A DNA stretch of 36,900 nt from Bacteroidales bacterium (GTDB lineage Bacteria > Bacteroidota > Bacteroidia > Bacteroidales > ML635J-15). Each line of letters opens with the position of its first letter. Position 1 is the stretch's first letter. Shown here one piece after another: positions 1-10,621 of the stretch. A program made the translations under genes and the position numbers. Location of the stretch: the NCBI GenBank assembly GCA_031284905.1, contig JAITXI010000179.1, forward strand, positions 1 to 36,900, given 5' to 3'. The notes under the pieces are model-generated. The model saw only the letters and a program-made list of their open reading frames with translations, was not told the DNA's origin and made no database searches.

Positions 1-36
1 TTTTATTGCCCAATCAAAACGTATGAAATTTTCCAT
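1..36 (-). CDS. N-terminus of Rpn-family PD-(D/E)XK nuclease/transposase (truncated by window edge)
   Basis: Reverse strand ATG at 36..34 reads MENFIRFDWAIK, the characteristic start of PD-(D/E)XK nuclease family transposases; only 12 codons visible. Confidence 0.55.
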   Translation of the reverse strand, partial: MENFIRFDWAIK

Positions 37-122
37 AATAATCTTTTTTTAATAATTTCCAATTACAAATATAACACAATTTTTTTTGAAATTATTATAT
101 AATTTTGTTTTTTACAAATTAC

Positions 123-478
123 ACCCTTGTTACAAACGAATGGGTAAAATTGGTGGTTTTGTGCCGACTTCACCTGGGTATCCATTCCAGAAATTATACG
201 GCAACATTAGCAACATCATTGCCTCCATTGCCTCCATTGCCTCCGGAATACATATAATGTTTGGATTTATTACCGCCTCGTGCTGCAAACTCCCATTCTG
301 CTTCTGTTGGCAACCTGTAAGTTTTACCTGTCAGTTGATTTAATTTTGAAATAAAATCTGATGCTGCTTCATAAGAAATTCCTTGTACAGGAACGTTAAT
401 CCCTTTGATTCCAACTTTTGCCAAAATTGCCGTTAATGCAGCAAAAATCGCTGATAATAATGCATATAATCTCCACAT
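123..478 (-). pseudogene. Chimeric EamA-like N-terminus fused to truncated/frameshifted SUMF1 (formylglycine-generating enzyme-like) domain
   Basis: MWRLYALLSAIFAALTAILAKVGIKGIN (EamA-type TM start) runs into VPVQGISYEAASDFISKLNQLTGKTYRLPTEAEWEFAARGGNKSK (SUMF1 core); frame stops at 194 and another frame continues YNFWNGYPGEVGTKPPILPIRL. Confidence 0.7.
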
Positions 479-541
479 TTTTGTAATATTTATTAGATAT
501 TAAAAGTCAATATTTTAGAATAAATGGACATTTGTAGAACG

Positions 542-850
542 TTAAGCCTTCATTTTATTTACAAAAATAATGCTTAAATAAATGCTAATCAATGCAATTC
601 CGAGAAAGAAAATCAGTAATGACCACCAATTTTTAGAATTTGTTTTGCTTGCTCTGAGAAGCAAATAGCCGATAAGCAAATTAAATAAAGCCCACAAAAC
701 ATTAACAAGTGGCGACGAAAGTCCTACTCCGTGAGGCGTGGCAAAGGGCGTTGGAAAAGCGTTACCCGAAATTCCATTAACAAAATGCGGAATTGCATTT
801 GTGAGAAATGCTCCTGCAAAAAATGCTGCGAGATAATTGTACCATTTCAT
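542..850 (-). CDS. Small conserved membrane protein (about 3 TM), unknown function
   Basis: 102 aa ORF with hydrophobic segments, own start, clear intergenic flanks. Confidence 0.6.
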   Translation of the reverse strand: MKWYNYLAAFFAGAFLTNAIPHFVNGISGNAFPTPFATPHGVGLSSPLVNVLWALFNLLIGYLLLRASKTNSKNWWSLLIFFLGIALISIYLSIIFVNKMKA

Positions 851-973
851 AATTTTTTTGTTTTAAATAAGTGAAAACACTTTGTACAAAATTAATATTT
901 CTTCAAATAAATTCAAATAATATTTTGTTTTTCTAGCAAAATTAACTAAATTTGTTCTATAATTTATTTCTGT

Positions 974-2845
974 TTGGACAAAAAAAAATTTAATATTACC
1001 GAAGCTGCTCAAATTTTAGAGATTTCTGAACCAACTGTCAAAAATTGGATTAAAAAAAATTTATTACCAAAAGATTTAAACTCTGTAGAAGTTCTTAATT
1101 TCAAAGAAGATATTAAAATCGGAAAAATTGAAATTCTAAACAAAAGAGCTAATAAATCAAATTCAAAAAATTATTTTATTCCTAATGAATACGCAAATAA
1201 TAAAGGAATACTAAGTCCGATTAAAAAAATTATTGAACTTTCTAAAGAGCTTTCTGATATTAAAATATTTTTATTTAATCTTTCATATTGCTATCTGATT
1301 GCAAAACAAGAAATTACAGAATTATTCGGTTTTTATGAATATAAAAGACAAATAATAAAAACCATTTTAGACGAATATTCAGAAAATTTAATGCCCGACA
1401 ATGAATATATTTACAAATGTCTTCCGCATTTTAGTAAATTAATTCATAATAATTGTGAAGATATTCTCGGAATTTTATATCAATCTTTCAGAAGCGAAGG
1501 TAACAAATCGAAACACGGAAGTTACTATACTCCTCATGATATTACAAATTCGATAAACGATTCGTTAGCAAAAATTACTACATATTTTGACCCTTGTTGT
1601 GGCACTGGAAGTTTTTTAATAAATGCAGCCAAAACATTAAATTTAAAACCTGAAAATATTTTTGGAAACGATATAGACGAAAACGCCGTTTTTATTGCAA
1701 AACTTAATATCTTATTACAATACCCTAATTATCAACAACAACCACAAATTTATTGTAAAGATATTATTCATAACTCTTCAGAAAAACTAAAATCTGAATT
1801 GCAAAATAAATTTGATGCAATTGTAACAAATCCTCCTTGGGGTGCTTTAAAAAATACTAACAATTATGATTATTATAAAAATATCATAAATTCTAATGAA
1901 ATTTTTTCAATGTTTTTAGTTTTATCGACTGAATTATTGAAACAAGGTGGAGACGCTGTTTTTGTATTACCAAAATCATTTTTAAACATTAAAATCCATT
2001 CTACTATCAGAAAATTTTTGATAGAAAATAATAAAATATTATCAATCAGCGAAATAGGAAAACAATTTTCTAATGTTTTTACAAGTGTAATCTTACTACA
2101 CATAAAGAAAACAATACCACAGGAAGATCATAAAATATTAATAATAAATAAAAATTCAAAGTTTTTAATATTTCAAAATAAAATATTAAAAACCAAAGAT
2201 AATGTAATTGAAATAAATCTCAACGAAGACGAACAAAAAATTATTGACAAAATTTATTCAATTCCACATAAAACTCTAAAAAATAATGCAAAATGGGTTT
2301 TGGGAATTATTACAGGTAATAACACCGATTTTTTAAGTAAAACGAAAGCTGAAAATTCCGAAAAAATTATTAAAGGAACCGATATTTTTCCATTCAAAAT
2401 AAAAGAACCGGAAACATTTATAAAATTTGATATTAATAAACTTCAACAAGTTGCAGCAGAAAAATTATACAGAACCAAAGAAAAGATTGTATATAGGTTT
2501 ATTTCCGATAAATTAATATTTGCTATTGATAATTCCGGCTATCTCACTTTAAATAGTGCTAATATTTTAATTCCAAAGATAAAAGGTCATTCAATAAAAA
2601 CTATTATTGCTTTTTTAAATTCTTCTGTTTTTCAATTTATTTTTACAAAAAAATTTTCTACGCATAAAATATTAAGAAATAATCTTGAAGAGCTACCTTT
2701 TCCGGAAATTATTGAAGAACAAAAAATTAGATTAGAAGAACTTGTGGATAAAGTAGCTATAGACGACAATATTATTAAAACTATTGATGAGATGATTTTT
2801 GAAATTTTTAAATTAGAAGATTTTGATATTATGAAAATAATATAG
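974..2845 (+). CDS. N-6 adenine DNA methyltransferase (TaqI-like) with N-terminal helix-turn-helix
   Basis: FDPCCGTGSFL (motif I), NPPWG (motif IV NPPW), N-terminal ITEAAQILEISEPTVKNWIKKNLLP HTH; TTG start. Confidence 0.85.
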   Translation: MDKKKFNITEAAQILEISEPTVKNWIKKNLLPKDLNSVEVLNFKEDIKIGKIEILNKRANKSNSKNYFIPNEYANNKGILSPIKKIIELSKELSDIKIFLFNLSYCYLIAKQEITELFGFYEYKRQIIKTILDEYSENLMPDNEYIYKCLPHFSKLIHNNCEDILGILYQSFRSEGNKSKHGSYYTPHDITNSINDSLAKITTYFDPCCGTGSFLINAAKTLNLKPENIFGNDIDENAVFIAKLNILLQYPNYQQQPQIYCKDIIHNSSEKLKSELQNKFDAIVTNPPWGALKNTNNYDYYKNIINSNEIFSMFLVLSTELLKQGGDAVFVLPKSFLNIKIHSTIRKFLIENNKILSISEIGKQFSNVFTSVILLHIKKTIPQEDHKILIINKNSKFLIFQNKILKTKDNVIEINLNEDEQKIIDKIYSIPHKTLKNNAKWVLGIITGNNTDFLSKTKAENSEKIIKGTDIFPFKIKEPETFIKFDINKLQQVAAEKLYRTKEKIVYRFISDKLIFAIDNSGYLTLNSANILIPKIKGHSIKTIIAFLNSSVFQFIFTKKFSTHKILRNNLEELPFPEIIEEQKIRLEELVDKVAIDDNIIKTIDEMIFEIFKLEDFDIMKII

Positions 2846-2919
2846 ACATTGACACTGATAGATAAAAAATCCGAACACACTGTATATTGGAGCAAAAACA
2901 TATAAAATTTTAACAAAAA

Positions 2920-2957
2920 AAAAGAGGCTTATAAAGAAAATATAAATAGCCTCTTTT
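2920..2957. terminator. Bidirectional intrinsic terminator after MTase
   Basis: AAAAGAGGCT (2920-2929) / AGCCTCTTTT (2948-2957) inverted repeat with A/T tracts. Confidence 0.7.
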
Positions 2958-3162
2958 CTGAATATGAAAAAAATTTATTTATTACAACTTTCTATTTTAA
3001 CATCAAGTTATAATTTTATACAAAATTATGCTAAAATTTTATATTTTCCAAAAAAAAATATTATTTTTAGTATTATTTAAAAACATTATAAATAATTTGG
3101 CGATTTGATAATAATTTTTTAATTTTGTGCAAAATATATTTTTACTACAAATATTTAGGTAA

Positions 3163-5301
3163 ATGGACATTATTACGCTATTCGATTTACAAGAAAATTT
3201 TACTGCCAAAATCAGCAATATTCAATTAATATTAAAAAGAAAAAAAAGATTTGAATCGTTAGGTTTTGTTGTTGGAACTAATGTTGAAATAATATCGAAA
3301 ACAAAAACTAATATTACGGTAAAAATAAAAGGAACTCAAGTAGTAATAAGCAAAAATGATGCATTTCATATTTTAATTGATGATATTCAAAAAATAGGAA
3401 AAAATGAATATTGTGATAAAAATTGTGAACGGGAATATTGTAAAAAAAAATATATAAAATATAAAAATAAATTATCAAATTGTAATTTTATTGAAATAGA
3501 TAACAAAAAAATTATATTAATAGGAAATCCTAATGTTGGTAAAAGTCAGATTTTTTCAAGAATAACAGGATTAAAAGTAGTTTCATCAAATTTTCCGGGT
3601 ACAACTGTCGATATTAAAAAAAGTACTGCAAAGTTTTTTTCTGAAATAGGAAACAAAAATTACAAAATAAACACTAATGTTTATGATATTCCCGGATTAT
3701 ATAATTTACATAACGAAACAACCGAAAAAAATGCAGAAAAAATTGCAGAAAATGAAATAACTAATACAGAAAATTACGATTTAATTATTTACGTTTTAGA
3801 TGCAGAATTATTAGAACGTTCATTAAATTTAGCATTAAATATTTTAACATTAAATAAACCTGTAATTTTTATTTTAAACAAATATGAAACTGCTAAATCT
3901 AAGGGAATTTTTATTGATTCTAATAAATTATCCCAAGAATTAAAATCACCCGTTGTTGAAGTTGAAGCAATTTCCGGAGAAGGATTACCTGATTTGGAAA
4001 AAGAAATTGTGAAAATTTTCTATCAAATGGAAAATAAAGAATTAAATTTCTCAACAGAAACAATAAAAACAGAAATGGAATTTTGGGATAACGCAACTTT
4101 AATTGTAAAAAAAGTTCAACATTTAGAACATCGACATCCTACTTTTATACAAAGATTGTCAACTGCTTGTGTTCGCCCAATATCAGGAATACCAATTGCT
4201 TTATTAGTTTTAATCGTTTCTTTTGTAATAGTTTTTGTCGGTGGCGAAAATCTTATAAAAGGACTTTCAGTTTTATTTGATGATTATATCGTTAATCATT
4301 TTAACAGTTGGTTTGAAAATTGCAATATTGAATCAATTAAAACATTTTTATTAGGATTTACTCCCGACGATACAGTAAAAATTATTCCGGGCGTATTAAC
4401 CGATGGCTTATCTATTAGTATGATTCAAGTATTATCTTATGTTTTTATTTTTTATTTAATTTTTGAATTTCTGGCAGATATTGGATATTTACCACGTTTG
4501 GCAATTCTTTTAGATTCTGTTTTGCATAAAATAGGTATTCATGGATATGGAATTATTCCAATAATAATGGGCTTCGGTTGTAAAGTTCCGGCAATTTTCA
4601 GTCTAAGAGTTCTGGAAGAAAAAAGAGAAAGATTTATTGCATTAATTCTTATTTTACTAATTTTTCCTTGCATCGGAAGTTTTGCAGGAATATTATCGCT
4701 AAGCGAAGCAAAAAATTTTGGAATTTTACCGATTATTGCAGTAATATTTATCATTTTGTTAACAGGTATCATTTCGGCTTTGTTTTTAAATAAAATAATG
4801 AAAGGAAATTCTTCAGAAATTTTTATGGAAATTCCTCCACTGCAATTACCAAAAATAAAAGAACTTTTTCAAAAATTATTGTTACATATTAAAGAATATT
4901 TAATTCATACAGCACCTTTAATTATTATTGGAGTTGCACTTGTAAATGTTCTTATGCAAACAAATATATTAGATTTAATCGCAGAAAACAGTGTAATTAT
5001 TTTTATTATTGAAAAATTAATGGGATTACCTGCTGAAACAGCTTTCAATATAGTATTTGGTTTTTTAAGAAAAGATGCTTCTATTTCTTTACTTGTAGTA
5101 AATCAGTTAGATGTGTATCAATATATAATTGCTTGTGTTTTCATGTCAATTTATTTACCATGCTTGGGAACAATTTTAGTTATTAAAAAAGAATTTGGAT
5201 TTAAAACTATGTTTAAAGCAGTTTTAATGTCTTTTTTTATTTCTTTTTTGATTGCAGTTTTTCTGAATTTCTTTTTTAAATTAATAGTTTTCATAAACTA
5301 A
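3163..5301 (+). CDS. feoB: FeoA-FeoB fusion, ferrous iron transporter
   Basis: N-terminal FeoA-like domain, GNPNVGKSQIF G1, DIPGLYNL G3, FeoB gate/core membrane domains (GFGCKVPAI, LRKDASISLL). Confidence 0.95.
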   Translation: MDIITLFDLQENFTAKISNIQLILKRKKRFESLGFVVGTNVEIISKTKTNITVKIKGTQVVISKNDAFHILIDDIQKIGKNEYCDKNCEREYCKKKYIKYKNKLSNCNFIEIDNKKIILIGNPNVGKSQIFSRITGLKVVSSNFPGTTVDIKKSTAKFFSEIGNKNYKINTNVYDIPGLYNLHNETTEKNAEKIAENEITNTENYDLIIYVLDAELLERSLNLALNILTLNKPVIFILNKYETAKSKGIFIDSNKLSQELKSPVVEVEAISGEGLPDLEKEIVKIFYQMENKELNFSTETIKTEMEFWDNATLIVKKVQHLEHRHPTFIQRLSTACVRPISGIPIALLVLIVSFVIVFVGGENLIKGLSVLFDDYIVNHFNSWFENCNIESIKTFLLGFTPDDTVKIIPGVLTDGLSISMIQVLSYVFIFYLIFEFLADIGYLPRLAILLDSVLHKIGIHGYGIIPIIMGFGCKVPAIFSLRVLEEKRERFIALILILLIFPCIGSFAGILSLSEAKNFGILPIIAVIFIILLTGIISALFLNKIMKGNSSEIFMEIPPLQLPKIKELFQKLLLHIKEYLIHTAPLIIIGVALVNVLMQTNILDLIAENSVIIFIIEKLMGLPAETAFNIVFGFLRKDASISLLVVNQLDVYQYIIACVFMSIYLPCLGTILVIKKEFGFKTMFKAVLMSFFISFLIAVFLNFFFKLIVFIN

Positions 5302-5420
5302 TGATTTTTTATTTGAATATTATTCTAAATTATTTTACATTTGCAAAAAAGTTTAAAAAATATTCAGAAGATTTTGAAAACAAATTTTGACACTATTTTT
5401 AACAAAAAAATATAATTAAT

Positions 5421-6071
5421 ATGGAAATTATTCAAATTATTATTGAATATGTACTTCATTTAGATGTACATTTAAAAGAATTAGTAAACGATTACAGCAC
5501 ATGGACTTATGCTATTTTATTTTTTGTCATTTTTTGTGAAACAGGATTAGTGATTACTCCATTCTTGCCAGGCGATTCACTTTTATTCGCAGCAGGCGCA
5601 ATAACCGTAGAAAGTACTGACATCAATGTACACATATTAGTTTTGTTATTAATCAGTGCTGCTATATTGGGAGATAGTTGTAATTATTTTATAGGAAAAT
5701 TTTTCGGAGAAAGACTCTTTAAAAATCCAAATTCAAAGATATTTAAACAAGCCTATCTAATAAAAACGCACGATTTTTACGAAAAACATGGAGGGAAAAC
5801 TATTATTTTAGCACGTTTCGTTCCAATTATTCGGACATTTGCTCCTTTCGTCGCAGGTATGGGAAAAATGACTTACAAAAAATTCATTAGTTATTGTATA
5901 GGAGCAGCAATTCTTTGGGTTTGCCTTTTTGTTTATTGCGGGTATTTATTTGGAAATATGGAATTTGTAAAAAATCACTTTAGCCTGCTTATTATTGCAG
6001 TCATAATTATTTCATTAGTTCCTGCAATTGTAGAAACATTAAAACAAAAAAACAAAAAAGCAAAGCAATAA
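5421..6071 (+). CDS. DedA family membrane protein
   Basis: [52 protein letters not shown] motifs. Confidence 0.95.
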   Translation: MEIIQIIIEYVLHLDVHLKELVNDYSTWTYAILFFVIFCETGLVITPFLPGDSLLFAAGAITVESTDINVHILVLLLISAAILGDSCNYFIGKFFGERLFKNPNSKIFKQAYLIKTHDFYEKHGGKTIILARFVPIIRTFAPFVAGMGKMTYKKFISYCIGAAILWVCLFVYCGYLFGNMEFVKNHFSLLIIAVIIISLVPAIVETLKQKNKKAKQ

Positions 6072-6087
6072 AATTATAATATTTATT

Positions 6088-6840
6088 ATGGATTTTGGGC
6101 TAATAGGTTGTCCTTTAGAACATTCGCTTTCACAAAAATATTTTTGTGAAAAATTCGGAAAACTAGGACTCCTTGACAATAAATATTCTTTATTTGAAAT
6201 CAAGAAAATAGAAGAAATTATTCCAATAATAGAAAAAACTCCAACACTTAAAGGATTGAATGTAACTTCACCATATAAACAACAAATATGTAATTTTTTA
6301 GATGAAATTGACCGAGAAATATCAAAACTAAGGATAATAAATGTCGTTGATATTATTAAAAAAAATAACAAAAATTATTTAAAAGGTTATAATTCAGATA
6401 TTTATGGAATTAAAAAAACGTTAAAAGAATATCTTTCAAAAAAATATACAAAAGTTTTGATTTTAGGTAGTGGAAGTTCTTCGTTAAGTTGCAGATTTAT
6501 TTTGGAAAAATTTAATATTGAATATTTGGTAATTTCTCGAAATCCGATTGATAATAATTATTTAAAATATGATGAAATTACAAAACAAACCGTAGAACAT
6601 CATAATATTATTATCAATACAACAACATTAGGAATATATCCTGAAATAGATAATTATCCAAAAATTCCGTATCAATTTCTTACTAAAAATCATATTTGTT
6701 TTGATTTAATTTATAATCCGAAAGAGACAAAATTTTTAAAACTATGTTCAGAATATGGTGCAAAAATAATTAACGGAGAAGAAATGTTTATTGAACAAGC
6801 GGAAAAATCTTGGGAGATTTGGAATAGAAAACAAACATAA
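6088..6840 (+). CDS. aroE: Shikimate dehydrogenase
   Basis: IGCPLEHSLSQ, LKGLNVTSPYKQ, GYNSD, INTTTLGIYP. Confidence 0.85.
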   Translation: MDFGLIGCPLEHSLSQKYFCEKFGKLGLLDNKYSLFEIKKIEEIIPIIEKTPTLKGLNVTSPYKQQICNFLDEIDREISKLRIINVVDIIKKNNKNYLKGYNSDIYGIKKTLKEYLSKKYTKVLILGSGSSSLSCRFILEKFNIEYLVISRNPIDNNYLKYDEITKQTVEHHNIIINTTTLGIYPEIDNYPKIPYQFLTKNHICFDLIYNPKETKFLKLCSEYGAKIINGEEMFIEQAEKSWEIWNRKQT

Positions 6841-6887
6841 ATATTTGATATTTAGACAATTATAAAAATCAAAAAAAACTAAAAAAA

Positions 6888-6923
6888 TATTTGGACAGAA
6901 TAAAAATAAGTTGTATTTTTGCA
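6888..6923 (+). promoter_or_regulatory. Putative Bacteroidetes-type promoter (-33 TTTG / -7 TAnnTTTG) for tRNA-Ser
   Basis: atatTTGgac ... TATTTTTG immediately upstream of the tRNA 5' end. Confidence 0.5.
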
Positions 6924-6925
6924 TT

Positions 6926-7012
6926 GGAGAAATGGCAGAGTGGTCGAATGCGGCGGTCTTGAAAACCGTTGAGCTCGCGAGGGTTCCGGGGGTTCGAATC
7001 CCTCTTTCTCCG
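6926..7012 (+). tRNA. tRNA-Ser (anticodon TGA)
   Basis: GGAGAAA/TTTCTCC acceptor, anticodon loop CTTGAAA, long variable arm, GGTTCGAATCC T-arm, no encoded CCA. Confidence 0.95.
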
Positions 7013-7297
7013 CTGTAAGTTTTTTGATGTTTAAGGGAATTGTGATTAAAGAAGTTTAATTACAATTTTTTTATTTTATATATATCCATTAATTTTGAAC
7101 AATGAAGAAAGGGATAGATTTTTTCCTTCTATTTTATGAAGAAGATAAATTAAAAAAAGAGATAAAGTTGTTTTACAAATACTGAATATAAATAATATAA
7201 AGATGCAATTCGTCAATTTTTAATTTTAATCTGTCAATAATGAAAAAGAATGTAAAAATAACAAACAAAAATTTTAACTTTGTAAAAAAAAAACAAT

Positions 7298-8308
7298 ATG
7301 AGAATACAAAATCCAATATTTAGTCTATCTTCAATCGTTGGGCATACACCTATTTTAAAAATTATTTATAAATATAAAGGAGAAATTCGTTCAATTTATT
7401 CAAAAGCAGAATATTATAATTACACAGGTAGTATTAAAGATAGAGTTGCAAATTATATTTTATCGGAAGCAATTTTAAGTGGAGAATTAATTCCTGAAAT
7501 GGAGATAATGGAAGCTACCAGCGGAAATATGGGAATTTCATTTTCTGCTTTTGGTAGGGCAATCGGTCATGAAATCACAATTTTTATTCCTAATTGGATG
7601 AGTGCAGAAAGAATAAATTTGATAAAAAGTTTTGGAGCAAAAGTTAGATTAGTATCTCCCGAAGAAGGTGGTTTTTTGGGCAGTATTGCAATGGCTGAAC
7701 AAGCAAAAAAAGATAATCCTTCAAAAATTTTTCTTCCACGACAGTTTGATAATGTAAAAAATTGCGAAGCTCATGCAAAAAATACAGGACCTGAAATTGC
7801 TAAACAATTAATTCAATTAGGTTTAATTCCTGATGCTTTTGTTGCAGGAGTCGGTACAGGTGGAACTGTTATGGGAGTTGGTTCGTATTTGAAAACCATT
7901 AATAAAAATGTAAAAATTTATCCACTTGAACCTGCAAATTCACCGACCTTATCAACAGGATATAAAGTAGGAAAACACAGAATACAAGGAATTTCAGATG
8001 AATTTATTCCTTCAATTTTAAAATTAGACCAATTAAACCAAGTTCTACAAGTTGATGATGGAGATTCAATAATCCTTGCTCAGAAACTTGCAAAAACTTT
8101 AGGACTTGGTGTTGGAATTTCTTCAGGAGCAAATTTTTTAGGTGCAGTTTTAGCTCAAAATATGTTAGGAAAAGATGCTGTTGTAACAACAGTTTTTGCA
8201 GATGATAATAAAAAATATTTATCAACCGATTATGCAAAAGAAGAAACAATGAAAGATAATTTTCTGTCGAAAGATATTGAATTTTTTGGGCTGGAGGTGA
8301 TTCGATAA
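7298..8308 (+). CDS. PLP-dependent cysteine synthase family protein
   Basis: Fold-type II PLP motifs: [43 protein letters not shown]. Confidence 0.9.
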   Translation: MRIQNPIFSLSSIVGHTPILKIIYKYKGEIRSIYSKAEYYNYTGSIKDRVANYILSEAILSGELIPEMEIMEATSGNMGISFSAFGRAIGHEITIFIPNWMSAERINLIKSFGAKVRLVSPEEGGFLGSIAMAEQAKKDNPSKIFLPRQFDNVKNCEAHAKNTGPEIAKQLIQLGLIPDAFVAGVGTGGTVMGVGSYLKTINKNVKIYPLEPANSPTLSTGYKVGKHRIQGISDEFIPSILKLDQLNQVLQVDDGDSIILAQKLAKTLGLGVGISSGANFLGAVLAQNMLGKDAVVTTVFADDNKKYLSTDYAKEETMKDNFLSKDIEFFGLEVIR

Positions 8309-8334
8309 TGTTGATACAGAGTTAAACTTTACAA

Positions 8335-8430
8335 TTAATATTGAGTTGCTCTATTTGCACCTTTTCCATTTATATAAACATCGTCTAATAATTCACTTGG
8401 GGTTGTAAAATCACAGGTAAGTAATATCTT
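8335..8430 (-). pseudogene. Short coding relic KILLTCDFTTPSELLDDVYINGKGANRATQY*
   Basis: Protein-like 31-codon open stretch on minus strand in intergenic DNA, no start visible, no other support. Confidence 0.25.
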
Positions 8431-8731
8431 TTATTTTACCATCAGTTCGCGTAGCGAATAAGTGTTAAAATCAGGAAAAAATTAAATTTGGAAAGAAAAT
8501 TTTAATGACTAATGGTCTAATTATAAAAAATAACAATTTTTTTCGTTTCATCTTTTTTATATATTTTACATGTAGAACCCGAATGGATAAACCGAAAGCG
8601 GTATAACCTCTCCAAACACAGAAAAAAACTTGTACTTTGTACCAATTCTTGTCTGCAAGTGTTATTCTTCATTAAAAATATTGTGAATAAATTTTAACAA
8701 TAAAAATATTAAATTTGTAAAAAAAATATCT

Positions 8732-10135
8732 ATGAGAAAAAATATTATATTTTTCATAATTTTAATAATACTTTGCTTTAATTCTTTCGGACAACAATCT
8801 GAAAATAATTCAAAGCCTCCAAAATATGTTTTTTTATTTATCGGAGATGGAATGGGCTTTAACCATATTTCATTAACAGAAGCATTTTTGTCAGAAACGA
8901 TTGGTTTTAAGCATCTTGCAATGACAAACTTTCCCGTTTTCGGACAGTGTGAAACTTTTTGCAAAAATAGTTTGATAACCGATTCCGGCGCTGCAGGTTC
9001 TGCAATTGCTTGTGGTGCAAAAGAAAATTTTGAAAATATTTCTTATTACCAAAATTCAGATACAATAAAATCTTTAGCAAAAATTTTTCACAAAAAAGGA
9101 TATAAAATTGGAATTATTACATCAACAGATATGAATGATGCTACTCCAGCCACTTTCTATGCAAGTAATAAAAGTCGAAAAAATTATTATAATATTGCAT
9201 TAGAGGCACCAAAATCTGATTTTGAATTATTTGCAGGAGGTACTTTTTATCAGCCTACAGACAAAAATAAAGACAAAATCAATATTTTAAATATTTTTAC
9301 AGAAAAAAACTATTTTCAAACCAATAATATTGAGGATTTATCAAGCGAAAAATACAACAAAATATTATTTACCAATAAAACTACATTAGAAGGCGGAGAA
9401 ATGCCTTATTGTATTGATAATAACATCTTTGAAAAATATTCTTTAAGTCAAATTGTAGAATCTTCAATAAAATTTTTGGATAATAAAAACGGATTTTTTA
9501 TCATGACAGAAGGGGGAAAAATTGATTGGGCTTGCCATGAAAATGATGCTGCAACAGCCATTCAAGAAGTAATCGATTTCGACAACGCAATAAAAACTGC
9601 TTACGATTTTTATTTAAAACATCCTGATGAAACTTTAATAATTGTAACTGCAGACCATGAAACAGGTGGTTTAAGTTTGGGAATTGCTCAAAATAAATAT
9701 AATTCCGACTTTTCAATATTAAAAAATCAAAAAATATCTCACGAACAATTTGCAAATAAATTTGAAGAATATAAAAATTCTAATCCAAAAATGTCAATTA
9801 ATGACATAATAGCATTTGTAAATAAAGAATTTTACTACACTCCTATCCTATTTACCGACAACGAACTTCAAGAAATTCAATTTGCATACGATATTTTTTT
9901 CAAAAACGATAAGATGATAACAACCGAAAAAAAATACAAATTATTCGGAAATTACAATCCTTTAACAATAACTTTCATGAAAATATTAACAGACAGAGCT
10001 TCTGTCGGATTTACAACTTGGGCACACACAGCCGCCAAAGTACCTTTGTTTGCCATTGGAAAAAATTCTCAAATATTTTCAGGCACAATAAATAATTCGG
10101 ATATTACACCAAAGATTTTGGGATTGTTTGAATAG
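8732..10135 (+). CDS. Alkaline phosphatase, secreted
   Basis: Signal peptide, FIGDGMG, ITDSGAAGSAIACG nucleophile motif, TADHETGG, WAHTAAKVPLFAIG. Confidence 0.95.
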   Translation: MRKNIIFFIILIILCFNSFGQQSENNSKPPKYVFLFIGDGMGFNHISLTEAFLSETIGFKHLAMTNFPVFGQCETFCKNSLITDSGAAGSAIACGAKENFENISYYQNSDTIKSLAKIFHKKGYKIGIITSTDMNDATPATFYASNKSRKNYYNIALEAPKSDFELFAGGTFYQPTDKNKDKINILNIFTEKNYFQTNNIEDLSSEKYNKILFTNKTTLEGGEMPYCIDNNIFEKYSLSQIVESSIKFLDNKNGFFIMTEGGKIDWACHENDAATAIQEVIDFDNAIKTAYDFYLKHPDETLIIVTADHETGGLSLGIAQNKYNSDFSILKNQKISHEQFANKFEEYKNSNPKMSINDIIAFVNKEFYYTPILFTDNELQEIQFAYDIFFKNDKMITTEKKYKLFGNYNPLTITFMKILTDRASVGFTTWAHTAAKVPLFAIGKNSQIFSGTINNSDITPKILGLFE

Positions 10136-10223
10136 AAATAATAAAGAATTTTTAATTATTAAAAATCAAAATATTTCATTATTAATTGCAAAAAAAGTAC
10201 TAATTTTGCAAAATAAAAATTTA

Positions 10224-10621
10224 GGGGCTGACATGGTATTGACAGCAAAGTAAATGTTTATGTAAGCATGTCGTGCAAAGTAATAAATCACGTAAAACTT
10301 TTGTTACAGAAAATTAATTGGCGCAGAAAATTTTGCTTTCGCTGCTTAGTTGAAGTATAGTAAACAACGCTTAATCTCGGCACGGGTGCCCAGACGAAAC
10401 ATTTCTCGAATGACTGTTCGGTTCAGGTTCGATAAAGGAATGGCAACAAATTCCGAACTATCTGTTATGACACTTCTAAATAACAGAGACATCTCAGAAG
10501 ATAAGTTAAATTTTTGGGCGTTTGCTTCCGGAAATTTTTCCGACAATTAAATAGCAAAATAAACATGTAGAAAACATTCTCGTTTTTTGTTTGGACCCGG
10601 GTTCGATTCCCGGCAGCTCCA
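10224..10621 (+). ncRNA. ssrA: tmRNA; tag reading frame GAENFAFAA* at 10320-10349
   Basis: 5' GGGGCTGACATGGTATTGAC and 3' GGACCCGGGTTCGATTCCCGGCAGCTCC form the tRNA-like domain; GGC GCA GAA AAT TTT GCT TTC GCT GCT TAG tag. Confidence 0.95.

Noticed and set aside
218-244. 9-bp tandem repeat as phase-variation switch
   Set aside because: The unit is a multiple of three, so copy-number change would not shift the frame; the gene already appears broken.
86-343. 85-aa plus-strand ORF
   Set aside because: Antisense to the recognisable SUMF1 fragment; no protein-like features.
974-2845. Complete Type I or Type IIG restriction-modification system
   Set aside because: No nuclease motif recognised in the protein and no hsdR/hsdS-like neighbour; only an orphan MTase can be supported.
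10346-10550. Overlapping 66-aa ORFs on both strands
   Set aside because: Both lie inside the tmRNA; they are by-products of its structured GC-richer sequence.
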